This document shows positions 8,008 through 16,400 of a stretch of 64,000 nt of DNA, piece by piece. A program made the position numbers and the translations under genes. Within the stretch, counting starts at the first letter, position 1; the number at the start of each line of letters is the position of its first letter. Under the pieces are notes generated by a model, which made no database searches, was not told the origin of the DNA, and saw only the letters and a program-made list of their open reading frames with translations. The stretch is from Hominisplanchenecus murintestinalis (GTDB lineage Bacteria; Bacillota; Clostridia; Lachnospirales; Lachnospiraceae). The stretch lies in the NCBI GenBank assembly GCA_004793585.1, contig SRZB01000013.1, forward strand, positions 1 through 64,000, read 5' to 3'.

Positions 8008-8703
8008 TTTTCCATATACAAGAAACACATCATCTTCCTTGATTACTCTAGGGTGATATTTTCTATGATTTAAGGAAATCAGTAATGTCTTACCATCCTG
8101 ATGTTCCAGTTTCTTAATAAAGCCTTCCCCATTATGGTAGAAAATGCCGATTTCTCCATCATCAAGTTCATTCTGTGCATGTACCCATACGGTCTGACCA
8201 TTGACGAATTGAGGTTCCATACTGTCGCCGGATATGGTAACACCAAAGTCTGCATTTTCAGGCACTTCGTTTCCGACCTCGATCTCATCATAGGCATCAC
8301 TGTCAAGATATGCACCGTTACCTGCAGAAACAGGGAGATGGAATAGTTTCATAGCTCGTTTGACCGGAAGCAGTATGATCTCTGCAGGTTCTTTTTTATA
8401 CAGACCACTTGCACGAAGGATATCAGCATATTCAGAAACCCTCTTTTGTCCGGATTCGTTTAGATCCGAAAGTAAAGATGGTACATTGTTCCTATCAAAT
8501 GCTGCTCTGATATCAGAAATTTCCAGTATGTCACATAGTATCAGAAGCAGCTCGCCGGATATCCGTATCCTGCCAGATTCCCAGTTGTAGACCATCTGGT
8601 TCGTTACATTGTAGCCCTTATCCTTAAAAGCGTTGGAAATCTCAACCTGTGACATATTGCGTTCTGTTCGTAATTTCTGTATATATTCGTTTAAGTTTCT
8701 CAT
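7996..8703 (-). CDS. LexA/CI-like repressor with XRE and S24 peptidase domains (235 aa)
   Basis: Phage-type repressor that inactivates itself on SOS induction. Residues 1-65 are an XRE helix-turn-helix (NMSQVEISNAF, MVYNWESGRI). Residues 110-235 are an S24/LexA-like domain: cleavage site Ala127-Gly128 (SAGNGAYL), nucleophile Ser161 in ISGDSMEP and general base Lys197 in GFIKKLE. The ATG follows AAAGGGG. Upstream are three related palindromic sites (8732-8869), likely its operators, which would let it control itself and the rightward genes from 9109. It probably represses the element's excision or transfer functions, with DNA damage relieving it. Confidence 0.92.
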   Translation of the reverse strand: MRNLNEYIQKLRTERNMSQVEISNAFKDKGYNVTNQMVYNWESGRIRISGELLLILCDILEISDIRAAFDRNNVPSLLSDLNESGQKRVSEYADILRASGLYKKEPAEIILLPVKRAMKLFHLPVSAGNGAYLDSDAYDEIEVGNEVPENADFGVTISGDSMEPQFVNGQTVWVHAQNELDDGEIGIFYHNGEGFIKKLEHQDGKTLLISLNHRKYHPRVIKEDDVFLVYGKVVG

Positions 8704-8731
8704 GGGTATCCCCTTTCTAATGGTTCAGAAA

Positions 8732-8869
8732 TATCCATATTGAATATTCTATAAATTTATGTGCTTTTATATGCCACATTATACTATGTAAAGTATGGAA
8801 AATCAAGGATGTTTTATTGGAAAATATTCGATATGGATAAAATGTGCAAAATATTTCACTTGAAATATT
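8732..8869. promoter_or_regulatory. Operator cluster upstream of the LexA/CI-like gene
   Basis: TATCCATATTGAATATT at 8732-8748 recurs inverted, with one change, at 8823-8839 (AATATTCGATATGGATA). A third palindrome AATATTTC-ACTT-GAAATATT lies at 8850-8869. Two inverted copies of a 17-bp site between a repressor and rightward genes are typical of a CI-type control region. Confidence 0.65.
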
Positions 8870-8983
8870 CAAAATAGTGATTTATAATCATCATACGGTC
8901 GAACATATATTCGTGTCAGCGTTGTGTGTAATTTATGCACGGATATTATTGTAGGCTGATTTATTGTTAGTATAGCAGTAACT

Positions 8984-9024
8984 GTGTCTGGCACTTTGCC
9001 GAGAGTGCGACGGAACTCAGACAC
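8984..9024 (+). ncRNA. Structured 5' leader element of unknown class
   Basis: GTGTCTG (8984-8990) pairs with CAGACAC (9018-9024), enclosing a nested GCACT/AGTGC stem (8991-8995 with 9004-9008). A GC-rich nested hairpin in an AT-rich intergenic region, in front of the gene at 9109, suggests a structured leader or small RNA. I do not recognise it as a known riboswitch. Confidence 0.4.
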
Positions 9025-9108
9025 GAGGAAAAAGGACTTGCGAGGTGGCTTTCCCTTTCCTAAGCAGGTACAAACATTATGGAGATTTGTATTGCAGAGG
9101 TGAAATAA

Positions 9109-9402
9109 TTGAATAATACTGTGATTAGAAAGAGAGATATTTACGATGGAAGTTTGAGAAAAGTTGACCAAGAGAAAATATATCAGGTCGGGAGAAGTGG
9201 AGAACATAAGGCAGATATAACGATTCGTTGTAAACGCTGTAACCAGTTCTTGCTAGGTTATGATCTGGTACACGATGATGATAGGCGTATTTTAGAAAGA
9301 GTTACATTGCCTCCATGCAGGTGCAAGAGGGTTCTTACGCTTATGAAATATACGGAGGGTATCCTTCGTAAACAGGCGGTGGATAACATCGTCAGGATAT
9401 AA
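9109..9402 (+). CDS. Small Cys-motif protein (97 aa), unknown
   Basis: Begins at TTG (9109) with GAGGTG 6 bases upstream; no nearer ATG exists in frame. The sequence is MNNTVIRKRDIYDGS, a basic N-terminal half, then CKRCNQF and PPCRCKR, two Cys pairs that could bind one zinc ion, and a helical end. The family is not recognised. It is the first plus-strand gene after the operator cluster and is followed by a leader with two strong hairpins before an XRE gene, so it probably belongs to the switch region of the element. Confidence 0.7.
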   Translation: MNNTVIRKRDIYDGSLRKVDQEKIYQVGRSGEHKADITIRCKRCNQFLLGYDLVHDDDRRILERVTLPPCRCKRVLTLMKYTEGILRKQAVDNIVRI

Positions 9403-9478
9403 TAACTATGAAAATTGAATTAGGGCACTACCTGTAAGGGCGGTATCCGGGTATTCTGATTAGTGAAGACGGATATTG

Positions 9479-9549
9479 AGCACCAAAGACGCAGGAGAAC
9501 AGTTCAGTACAAGGATACTGGTGTTTCTCAGCGTGTATGGTGCTTTTTT
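9479..9549 (+). terminator. Strong hairpin with T6 in the leader of an XRE gene
   Basis: AGCACCA (9479-9485) pairs with TGGTGCT (9538-9544); inside, ACGC pairs with GCGT and a GGAGAACA stretch pairs with TGTTTCTC. T6 follows. It should end transcripts of the gene at 9109, or act as an attenuator for the XRE gene at 9615. Confidence 0.7.
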
Positions 9550-9566
9550 GTGTCTATGTAGATGAA

Positions 9567-9614
9567 AATTCTTGTTCTTTTCTGGCTGTTTTAAGCCCAG
9601 AAAGGACAAGAATT
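9567..9614 (+). promoter_or_regulatory. Long hairpin hiding the ribosome site of the XRE gene at 9615
   Basis: AATTCTTGTTCTTTTCTGG (9567-9585) pairs with CCAGAAAGGACAAGAATT (9597-9614) with one bulge and one mismatch-type pair, around an 11-base loop. The Shine-Dalgarno AAAGGA lies in the 3' arm, and the start ATG (9615) is the next base after the stem. Confidence 0.7.
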
Positions 9615-9968
9615 ATGAAGAAAGAAGCAGTAGCACAGAAAGATGTAAGACAGTTTACAGAGGAAGAATGGAGAGCGATGGGGATACGGATTCGTGAGGC
9701 TCGTGGAAAATTGGGCATGAAGCAGATTGATCTGGCAACATTTCTTGCGATTGGGAAAAATCAGATGTACCGGATTGAGAGTGGTTTGACACCATGCAAA
9801 ACAGAGTATCTTTTTGAAATTTCACAGATTTTGGGCGTTTCTCTTGATTATCTGTATTTTGGCGAGAATGAGTGCAGCGAAGTCGGGGAGATCGTGGAGA
9901 TGTGCAGAGGTAAGGGAATAAAGGAAATCCGCAAAGCAGTGGGTATTCTGAGGGCGTTTTTTGCCTAA
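9615..9968 (+). CDS. XRE-family transcriptional regulator (117 aa)
   Basis: Regulator related to the one at 5045-5380: helix-turn-helix at about 20-75 (MGIRIREARGKLGMKQ, YRIESGLTP, ILGVSLDYLYFG) and the shared tail CRGKGIKEIRKA with a C-terminal FFA. The ATG at 9615 is chosen because AAAGGACAAG precedes it; a start at 9537 would place the N-terminus inside the terminator hairpin. Its ribosome site is enclosed by an 18-bp hairpin, so translation is probably conditional. Target unknown; likely part of the element's regulatory switch. Confidence 0.85.
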   Translation: MKKEAVAQKDVRQFTEEEWRAMGIRIREARGKLGMKQIDLATFLAIGKNQMYRIESGLTPCKTEYLFEISQILGVSLDYLYFGENECSEVGEIVEMCRGKGIKEIRKAVGILRAFFA

Positions 9969-10110
9969 ATTTTTTTGTAAAAAACAGCAATCACCTCTTG
10001 TGAATACAAAGTAAAATACGTATGATTTTGTCTTTGCCTAAATGTGGATGAAAAGAGCATGAACAAAGACAATCAGCAGTTGTGAGGCTTCTTTTGATTT
10101 ATAGGTGTTA

Positions 10111-10857
10111 TTATTTTCTTGCCTTCATTATAGAAGCTATATTTTGAATAAAATACTCTGATGAATAAGAACACAAAGGGTCACTCGCATCTAATTTCTT
10201 TAATTTTTGTTGGAAAGATTCAATTAAATAATCAATAAATTCCTTATCATCATTTTCTTCAATGGAGCTGGCAATCATATCTATTTCCAAATCTTTTAAT
10301 TTTATTATTTCAAATTCTGTATCGCTGTGAAAATCGTATATATCATCAAGGATTTTGCTAAATGTTTCAGTAACTATATATTTTTTTAGAGCTTTTTGAG
10401 TTTCTGTGTCGGTATCAATAGGGCTTTTAGAACCGTCTCCCATATCATATGAAATATATTCTTCATTACGGGAAAAACATACAAAATGAACTATTTGTGC
10501 TAACATATATTCAAACTTAGAATGAGTTAATATTTCATTCAAGATATCAACACTGTTGATGTCTAAATATCTTAAGACTTCTGCTGATTCTTCGTTAAGC
10601 ATTGTTACGTCGCAAATAGTTTCTGATTTGTAATGTTTGCATATTCTTTGCTTGTTTATTAAATATTCAGCATCCACATCGAGTATATTTGCTATTTTTA
10701 ATACTAAATCCACGGGAGGGGGAGTACATTTTCCGCTTCGTAGATGATGCTTTAATCCATCTATGGTGATATTTAGTTTATTAGCTACATCTTCTTGAGT
10801 ATACCCTTTTTCTTTACAACATTCTTTGAAACGTGTAGCAAAAATACTCTTATACAT
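10111..10857 (-). CDS. XRE-family regulator with long C-terminal domain (248 aa)
   Basis: N-terminal helix-turn-helix (residues about 8-65: RFKECCKEKGYTQEDVANKL, then DGLKHHLRSGK and ANILDVDAEYL). The C-terminal 180 residues are mainly helical and acidic and not recognised; they may sense a signal or dimerise. A good promoter (10903-10931) lies upstream. The gene lies between the two IS copies, so it is part of the bracketed regulator block. Codon use and AT content resemble the neighbours outside the IS. Confidence 0.8.
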   Translation of the reverse strand: MYKSIFATRFKECCKEKGYTQEDVANKLNITIDGLKHHLRSGKCTPPPVDLVLKIANILDVDAEYLINKQRICKHYKSETICDVTMLNEESAEVLRYLDINSVDILNEILTHSKFEYMLAQIVHFVCFSRNEEYISYDMGDGSKSPIDTDTETQKALKKYIVTETFSKILDDIYDFHSDTEFEIIKLKDLEIDMIASSIEENDDKEFIDYLIESFQQKLKKLDASDPLCSYSSEYFIQNIASIMKARK

Positions 10858-10902
10858 AAAATTAATGCCCCCAAATGTAAAATTAGTGCTTTGACACTAC
10901 AT

Positions 10903-10931
10903 ATTATACTATGAGATAATGCGAATGTAAA
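10903..10931 (-). promoter_or_regulatory. Promoter of the XRE gene at 10111-10857
   Basis: Minus-strand -35 TTTACA, a 17-base spacer and -10 TATAAT. Start of transcription would be near 10897, giving a short leader. TTTACATT recurs nearer the gene and could be an operator half. Confidence 0.65.
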
Positions 10932-10977
10932 GGACAAGTGTTAAAAAACGAATGTATACAAATTCACAATATAATTA

Positions 10978-12765
10978 GGGCTTGCTGAATAATCAAATTC
11001 AACGCCTTATTGATTCACTACAATCAATCCCGGTTTCTTTTCCTTATTTTTCAGAACAGCAAATTCCAGATTTTCTAAAATTGCGCAACATAAAACAATA
11101 CATGTCCTCATGTACTGCTCCATGTTGAGAATGAATATATCCATTGATATCATATTCCCTGTTGTCTCTTTCAGTTTTGCCATGATAAGGCCGAGACCAA
11201 GTTTTCTTTTCCCATTGCCGAATTTTCCCTCTACGGCATTTCTTTCCCCGATCTCTTTTAGCTCCTGCCGCATTTCCTCCATATGGTTTTTGCCGGGTTT
11301 TCCCAGTTTTGGTCCCGCAAGCCTGATGCCATGTCTTTTGCACAGCCCCCTGTTTTTCCTGCTTCTATATATCTTATCTGCAAGTATTCGTTCGGGATAG
11401 TATCCGAATCTCTCGTGGTATTTTTCCACCACTGCCTCGAATTCATCATGGTCGCCTTCATTATATGCATCAAAACTGATCCTGTCCAAAAAAGTATATC
11501 CCTCCACCACGGATATGGATATCTTCGCGCCAAATTCTGTCGGGGCTTTTGATTTTCCCCTCACAATCGGACGCACCCACGGCTGGGACAGGCTCACGAT
11601 CCTGTCATCCACGCTATGGACCCTGTTATTAAGCATGTATCTCTGCTGTTCCTCAAATTTTTGTATTGTCAGCAGTCTTTCTGCCTCTATCCTGTGCAGT
11701 ATGCCGGTTCCATAAACTTCCACATATCTGTCGATATATCCAAGGTTGCGGCGGATGCAGTTCAGCTGGTATCTCAGTTCCGCCCGTATCTTTTTTGCGG
11801 ACTTTCTCTTCCGCTTGTTTAAGGCCAGGAATCTCCGCCTTGCCGTTTTCCGGTATGTGCGCGGCTTGTTCCCGTTTCCTTCTGCTGCTCCGCATTCCTT
11901 CCAGTAATGATCCAGTATGATTTCTGTCCATCTCCTTGCCTTGTCACACAATTCCAGATCCGTGGGATATGCAATATCTGCCGGGGCACAGCTTGCATCT
12001 ATCATCAGGGTGCCTTTGTTCCCAGGCCCGCTGCCATCCGCATTCCCGTCATCAGACGGCACGCCCGCACCGCCGCCCGGTGGTGTTCCATCATCGTCAT
12101 CATCCGAAGGTTCTTCCTCCACCAGAAACATTTTTTCAGATATTTTGTTCATCACTTCTTCCGGGAATCTTTTCCTGAAAGCCACCATGAGGCTGGGGTC
12201 AAACGGTTTTTCTGTTGTGAATTCTTTGAAGCCGATGAAATACTGCATATATGGATTCTCGCTGATCTGTTCCACCAGCTCCCGGTCCGTCAGGGAAAGC
12301 TTTCTCTGGATGTACAGTGACCCGAAGGCAAGGTCGGAGGGCAGAGCCTCATTCCCCGTCTCATGGTTTTTAAAATTCCCCTGGTAGATTTCATCGATGA
12401 TCTTCCAGTCGATGGCATCTCTCAAGATCACCCAGCGGTTATTTTTATCTAAATGGCCTCCGAACGGAAGAACAAAATCATAAATATTTAACTGGCTGTA
12501 ATCCGGCTTGCGATACATAAAACCACCTCCAAAGTGCAAAGATTTTGAACTAATATCGTATAAAATCCTGCATTTATTTTATCATATTTCAAAATTTTAT
12601 TGTAGATAAATGATATATTTTTCGCTTTAATTTCTACATTGTTTTCCGTTATAAAATCAATGCAAACCCAGAATTTATGGGACAAAGGAGGTCTCTAATT
12701 CCCAAAAAGATTTTCCGGATAAAATACGGGATTTTTATGAAAAATAACTATTATTCAGCAAGCCC
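10978..12765 (-). mobile_element. Insertion sequence copy B (IS5/IS1182-like)
   Basis: The ends GGGCTTGCTGAATAAT (10978-10993) and ATTATTCAGCAAGCCC (12750-12765) are perfect 16-bp inverted repeats, flanked on both sides by TA. It is about 110 bp longer than copy A and inverted relative to it. Together they bracket 7846-10977. Confidence 0.85.
11007..12518 (-). CDS. IS5/IS1182-like DDE transposase (503 aa)
   Basis: Same family and layout as the transposase at 6314: N-terminal DUF772-like region (SLTDRELVEQISENPYMQYF), a low-complexity Asp/Gly linker, and catalytic residues in MIDASC, RILADKIYR and VEGKFGNGKR. The start is set at 12518 (MYRKPDYSQ) because GGAGGTGG precedes it and the other copy starts at the same residue. 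The proteins are clearly similar but diverged over their whole length, so the two IS copies are old relatives or separate arrivals rather than a fresh duplication. Confidence 0.92.
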   Translation of the reverse strand: MYRKPDYSQLNIYDFVLPFGGHLDKNNRWVILRDAIDWKIIDEIYQGNFKNHETGNEALPSDLAFGSLYIQRKLSLTDRELVEQISENPYMQYFIGFKEFTTEKPFDPSLMVAFRKRFPEEVMNKISEKMFLVEEEPSDDDDDGTPPGGGAGVPSDDGNADGSGPGNKGTLMIDASCAPADIAYPTDLELCDKARRWTEIILDHYWKECGAAEGNGNKPRTYRKTARRRFLALNKRKRKSAKKIRAELRYQLNCIRRNLGYIDRYVEVYGTGILHRIEAERLLTIQKFEEQQRYMLNNRVHSVDDRIVSLSQPWVRPIVRGKSKAPTEFGAKISISVVEGYTFLDRISFDAYNEGDHDEFEAVVEKYHERFGYYPERILADKIYRSRKNRGLCKRHGIRLAGPKLGKPGKNHMEEMRQELKEIGERNAVEGKFGNGKRKLGLGLIMAKLKETTGNMISMDIFILNMEQYMRTCIVLCCAILENLEFAVLKNKEKKPGLIVVNQ

Positions 12766-12768
12766 TAT

Positions 12769-12882
12769 TTATACTTGCATACAAAACTCGGACTTTAAGT
12801 TATCAACAAGAAATCCTGATTTAGTGAATTCATCGCCAGTAAAATCTTTCACATATTGTCTATTAACGATAACCTTGAAAAT
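12769..12882 (-). pseudogene. Tail of an unknown gene next to IS copy B
   Basis: A minus-strand frame of about 36 codons reads like protein (IVNRQYVKDFTGDEFTKSG) and ends at TAA 12769-12771, just outside the IS end, but has a stop immediately upstream and no start. Probably the C-terminal remnant of a lost gene. Confidence 0.3.
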
Positions 12883-12912
12883 AACCTTTTAAAGAAAAGA
12901 AAAAGGTTATTT
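12879..12912 (-). terminator. Hairpin downstream of the Smr-like gene
   Basis: AAATAACCTTTT (12879-12890) and AAAAGGTTATTT (12901-12912) are a perfect 12-bp pair with a 10-base loop, followed on the minus strand by a T-rich stretch. Confidence 0.55.
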
Positions 12913-13000
12913 GATACCTATTCTATCAGCCCCAGTATCATCTCTTCCTAACAAATAAATATCCCAACGTAACGGAAGACAAAATTTACACATTTAACAA

Positions 13001-13318
13001 TTATGCCAAAACCATATGTGTCACTCCCTTGTTATAAGGATCTTGATACTGTTCCACAATATGTGTATTCGTAAAATTACCAGCCAGCATATCCTTAATC
13101 GCTGTACCATGGTTGTAGCCGTGTATTATCACCATCTCAAATGCCTCTCTAATGGTGTTGATAATATTATTTATGAATCGCTTTGCTTGTTTACATTTCA
13201 TCCCTTGAACATCCACTGTAACCTGTAATTTTTTCTCTCCCTTTTCTTTTACAACAATGCGGGCTATATCATCCTGAGAAAAGAGCATTCCTAAACGAGT
13301 GATAATTGTGTTCTTCAT
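13001..13318 (-). CDS. Smr-domain-like protein (105 aa)
   Basis: Resembles the small MutS-related (Smr) fold, which includes DNA- or RNA-nicking endonucleases. Matching pieces in order: LQVTVDVQGMKCKQA (usual LDLHG strand and helix), FEMVIIHGYNHGTAIKDML (the IHGxGxG loop, here HGYNHG) and GVTHMVLA (last strand). The LDLHG motif is DVQGM, so one possible catalytic position is altered. The ATG at 13318 follows GGAGGATG. It stands alone between terminators, just downstream of the large defence-like operon. A role in nicking RNA or DNA is possible but not shown. Confidence 0.65.
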   Translation of the reverse strand: MKNTIITRLGMLFSQDDIARIVVKEKGEKKLQVTVDVQGMKCKQAKRFINNIINTIREAFEMVIIHGYNHGTAIKDMLAGNFTNTHIVEQYQDPYNKGVTHMVLA

Positions 13319-13401
13319 ACTACATCCTCCTTGCTTTACTGCCATCTGCTTGGTTCGGTTCTTATGATGTAATAATACAAGCTTTGCACAAGCAAATAAT
13401 T

Positions 13402-13446
13402 AAAAAAACTGTGTGAATAAAACCATTTTCATTCGCACAGTTTTTT
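13402..13446 (-). terminator. Intrinsic terminator of the large operon
   Basis: Arms AAAAACTGTGTGAAT and ATTCGCACAGTTTTT with a 12-base loop; on the minus strand a run of seven T follows. It lies 50 bp after the last gene of the operon (stop at 13496) and marks its 3' end. Confidence 0.85.
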
Positions 13447-13495
13447 ACGCAACAGCAATGCAATTAAAAGATGAATTATAAAAGAAATATCTATG

Positions 13496-16400
13496 CTATA
13501 CTTCCAAATCTTCCATACTTAAGCCAGCAATACTTATGTCACCCGCTTCAGAGTCCCCTGTTATACAAATCAAAAGCGCATACAACAAATTGGGTATGTT
13601 CTCATATAAACCCTTATGAGAAAACTCCAACTCCAACATGCACCTAATATCAATTAGATTATATCCGACTCTGTCTATTATTTCCTCAACATATTCATAT
13701 AGAAGTTGAATTTTAGGCGTATTTTGAGATAGGCGCATCATAATACTCTGATTATCATCATACCGTTCCCGCAATCGATATACAGCCAAGATATACTCCA
13801 AACACATAGTTATATCTTTACCTATCTTCCGATTGTTTTTTCCATTGAGCAGTTCCCCTATTCGATTTATTGCAATCTGGAAATACTTAAAAGTAAGGTT
13901 AATCGGGAAATTCCATATAAAATCTGGATTCCCCCAAACCGCCTTTGATAAAATGCATATAATTTTATCTTCTTTAATCCTCTCTATATCCTTAAACAGC
14001 TCCTTTTCTTCAAGCAGAGTAAAGTCGCCCAATCCATATCCTATATAATCGTTTAGGCGAAATTTTTTATTATCTAAATATTTTTCAATATTTTCATGTG
14101 CTATGTTATAATAAATTTCTCCCATATCTGGTCCTGAAATCGACATTAGTCCAAAAATTCTAGATTTTATATACTCATCATCACAGCTATGATAAGTGTC
14201 ATCCCATGCTTCTAAAGTTTCCAAAAAGGTATCTCTAAACTCAGAAGGACAATCGGGATTGTGAATAGAATTCCGTCCTGCAAAAATCACATGCATCAAG
14301 AAATATATCCTCCCACCATATGTATAAAAACCTGGTTTATTCCCCCTCCTAATACTTAATGCCCAATACTCCGTAAAGGGTTTACCTGAATCTTCATCAT
14401 GGATTTTCTGTGCCCTATATTTTCCCATATATGGAGGCGGAACTTCAAAAGACACATTCCTAATTCCATCATGAAAATTTTCTGGATGATCAAACTGGTT
14501 TTCATAAACAGCAACCGTTATGGTGCCATATTGCTCAGTATACATTTCTATAAAACACGCATACCATCCGTTTTTTAATTGCTTCCAGACATACCCGTAA
14601 TCATCCTCATAGTCTGACAAATCCACTTTATAGCGTTTGTTCAAAGACTTAGAGAGATCAAAAGACACTTTTTGTAATTTACCGAAATCCACACTTGTAT
14701 GATTGTCCTTGTCTGGCTCCTTATTTTTTTCTGAAAAAATAATATTTACCAGTTCTCCAGAATTCGTCTCCGTTTCTATACTAAATGTTTTCCCGTTTTT
14801 CCTATCTTTCATTTGTATATCATATTTGGAAAGATCCATGGTGGAATATCCTGCTTGTATACTAATCAGACGGTTAATCATTCCTCTCTGTCCGTATATC
14901 AAGTCCTCAACTCCCCTTGTCCCAATATAATTTTGCAATTCTTCCCATGTTTTTTCAGGAGCAAACTTCGGCGATGGTAACTGATACATGGGATATTCAG
15001 AAATCTTTTTCCACGTTACTTTTGCTTCGATAAATTTTGAGTTCATTTTATCTTTAGGTCTAAAAAACAATACATACGGGTTCTCTGCCCCATATTCATA
15101 TGTCATATCTAAACGGCATAGGACTTCTTCCGTCAGCGGAAAAGCAGGACTTTTTACAACCGCCATAAACTTAGTCTTTTTGTTTGAATCACTTTGTACC
15201 AAGTTAAAGCGATATTCTGTTTTACCATTCGCCGGCAAGGTAAATTCATTGTCTATAAGGATTTTTTTCTTTACATTGAACTTCGGAGTAATGGTTTCTT
15301 TATCAACAAGCATAAATTTTCCATAAAGTAACTTAATAGCTAATTCTGGCAGATGATCTCTCCACAGCAGTGTTGAAGTATTTTGTTGTAGTGTCTCATA
15401 TTTTTTGTAACCATATAGTGCTCTGGAGCGATCTATCTGTTCAAAACTACAAGTTCCTTTATAAAGTATATTTTCACTCAGTGAAATTATATGGGTTCGA
15501 GATTTTCCAATGATTTCTTGATGGTCCAAAAGATACTTATTGACCTTGTCCGAAATATTTATTCTAAAATTTCTGACTATATCGGAAATCTTCTTATTAA
15601 AAGAAAAGCCCGATTCCTCGTCATAAATAACAGACAGTTTATCTTTCTCATCAATAATTCCTTCAATCCCTATTGCTTCAAACAAGTTCCCGGCATACTT
15701 AAAAAAGCCGGTAGGCCTTAATTCATCGTACAGAACACTTAGTTCATCATCTATGGAGTATGATGTACTTGGGTGCCTTTCCCAAATATATCCTTTGTAA
15801 TCTGGAAAATCTCTCTTTACATCTTCTGACACCAAACCTTGAACCATGGTAAATACAACATCATCGTCTACTATATCGACGATAATAAGGATATCATCTT
15901 TATTGAATTTTATTTCAAAATCTGCACTCTCCTGATAATCAAATGCAATACCAATACTTCGCGGAAACGATTTTACACTACGGTAAGCCATTCGTGCTGC
16001 TTTATGTACTAAACTCAATTGAAATTCATCAAATGCATCTGGAAAAACAAATGTAAAATCACCTGTAACCACTTGATCTTCTAAAAGATGCATTAATTGC
16101 CCTAACTGAGGCAAGGAGTTATCTATTACAGCCGATTGAATCGTATATGGAACCATCTCCTCGGACTGGATAATCACAGCATTGACATCATCACATGGTA
16201 AATCATACTTAGCAAATTTCTGCAACGCCAACCTGCCCTTAAGTGTTTCTATATTCCCATCCTCATTAACATATTCAGGATGTAGCTGGAATAAATCCAT
16301 TGTTATATATTTATAGTTTTTCCTTTCAATAATCTTTTTAGCAACAACTCCTTTTACGCTTATTCCAAGTTTAATAAACAGCAGATCCACCACCTTGAGA

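Noticed and set aside
8869..9207. Minus-strand ORF of 112 codons
   Set aside because: It overlaps the structured leader and the 97-aa gene; it has no strong start site and its composition is not protein-like.
6170..12765. Composite transposon carrying resistance genes
   Set aside because: The bracketed genes are all regulators with no resistance or virulence cargo; inverted, diverged IS copies suggest separate insertions.
12677..12892. Plus-strand ORF of 71 codons at the right IS copy
   Set aside because: It spans the IS end and the hairpin; probably chance.
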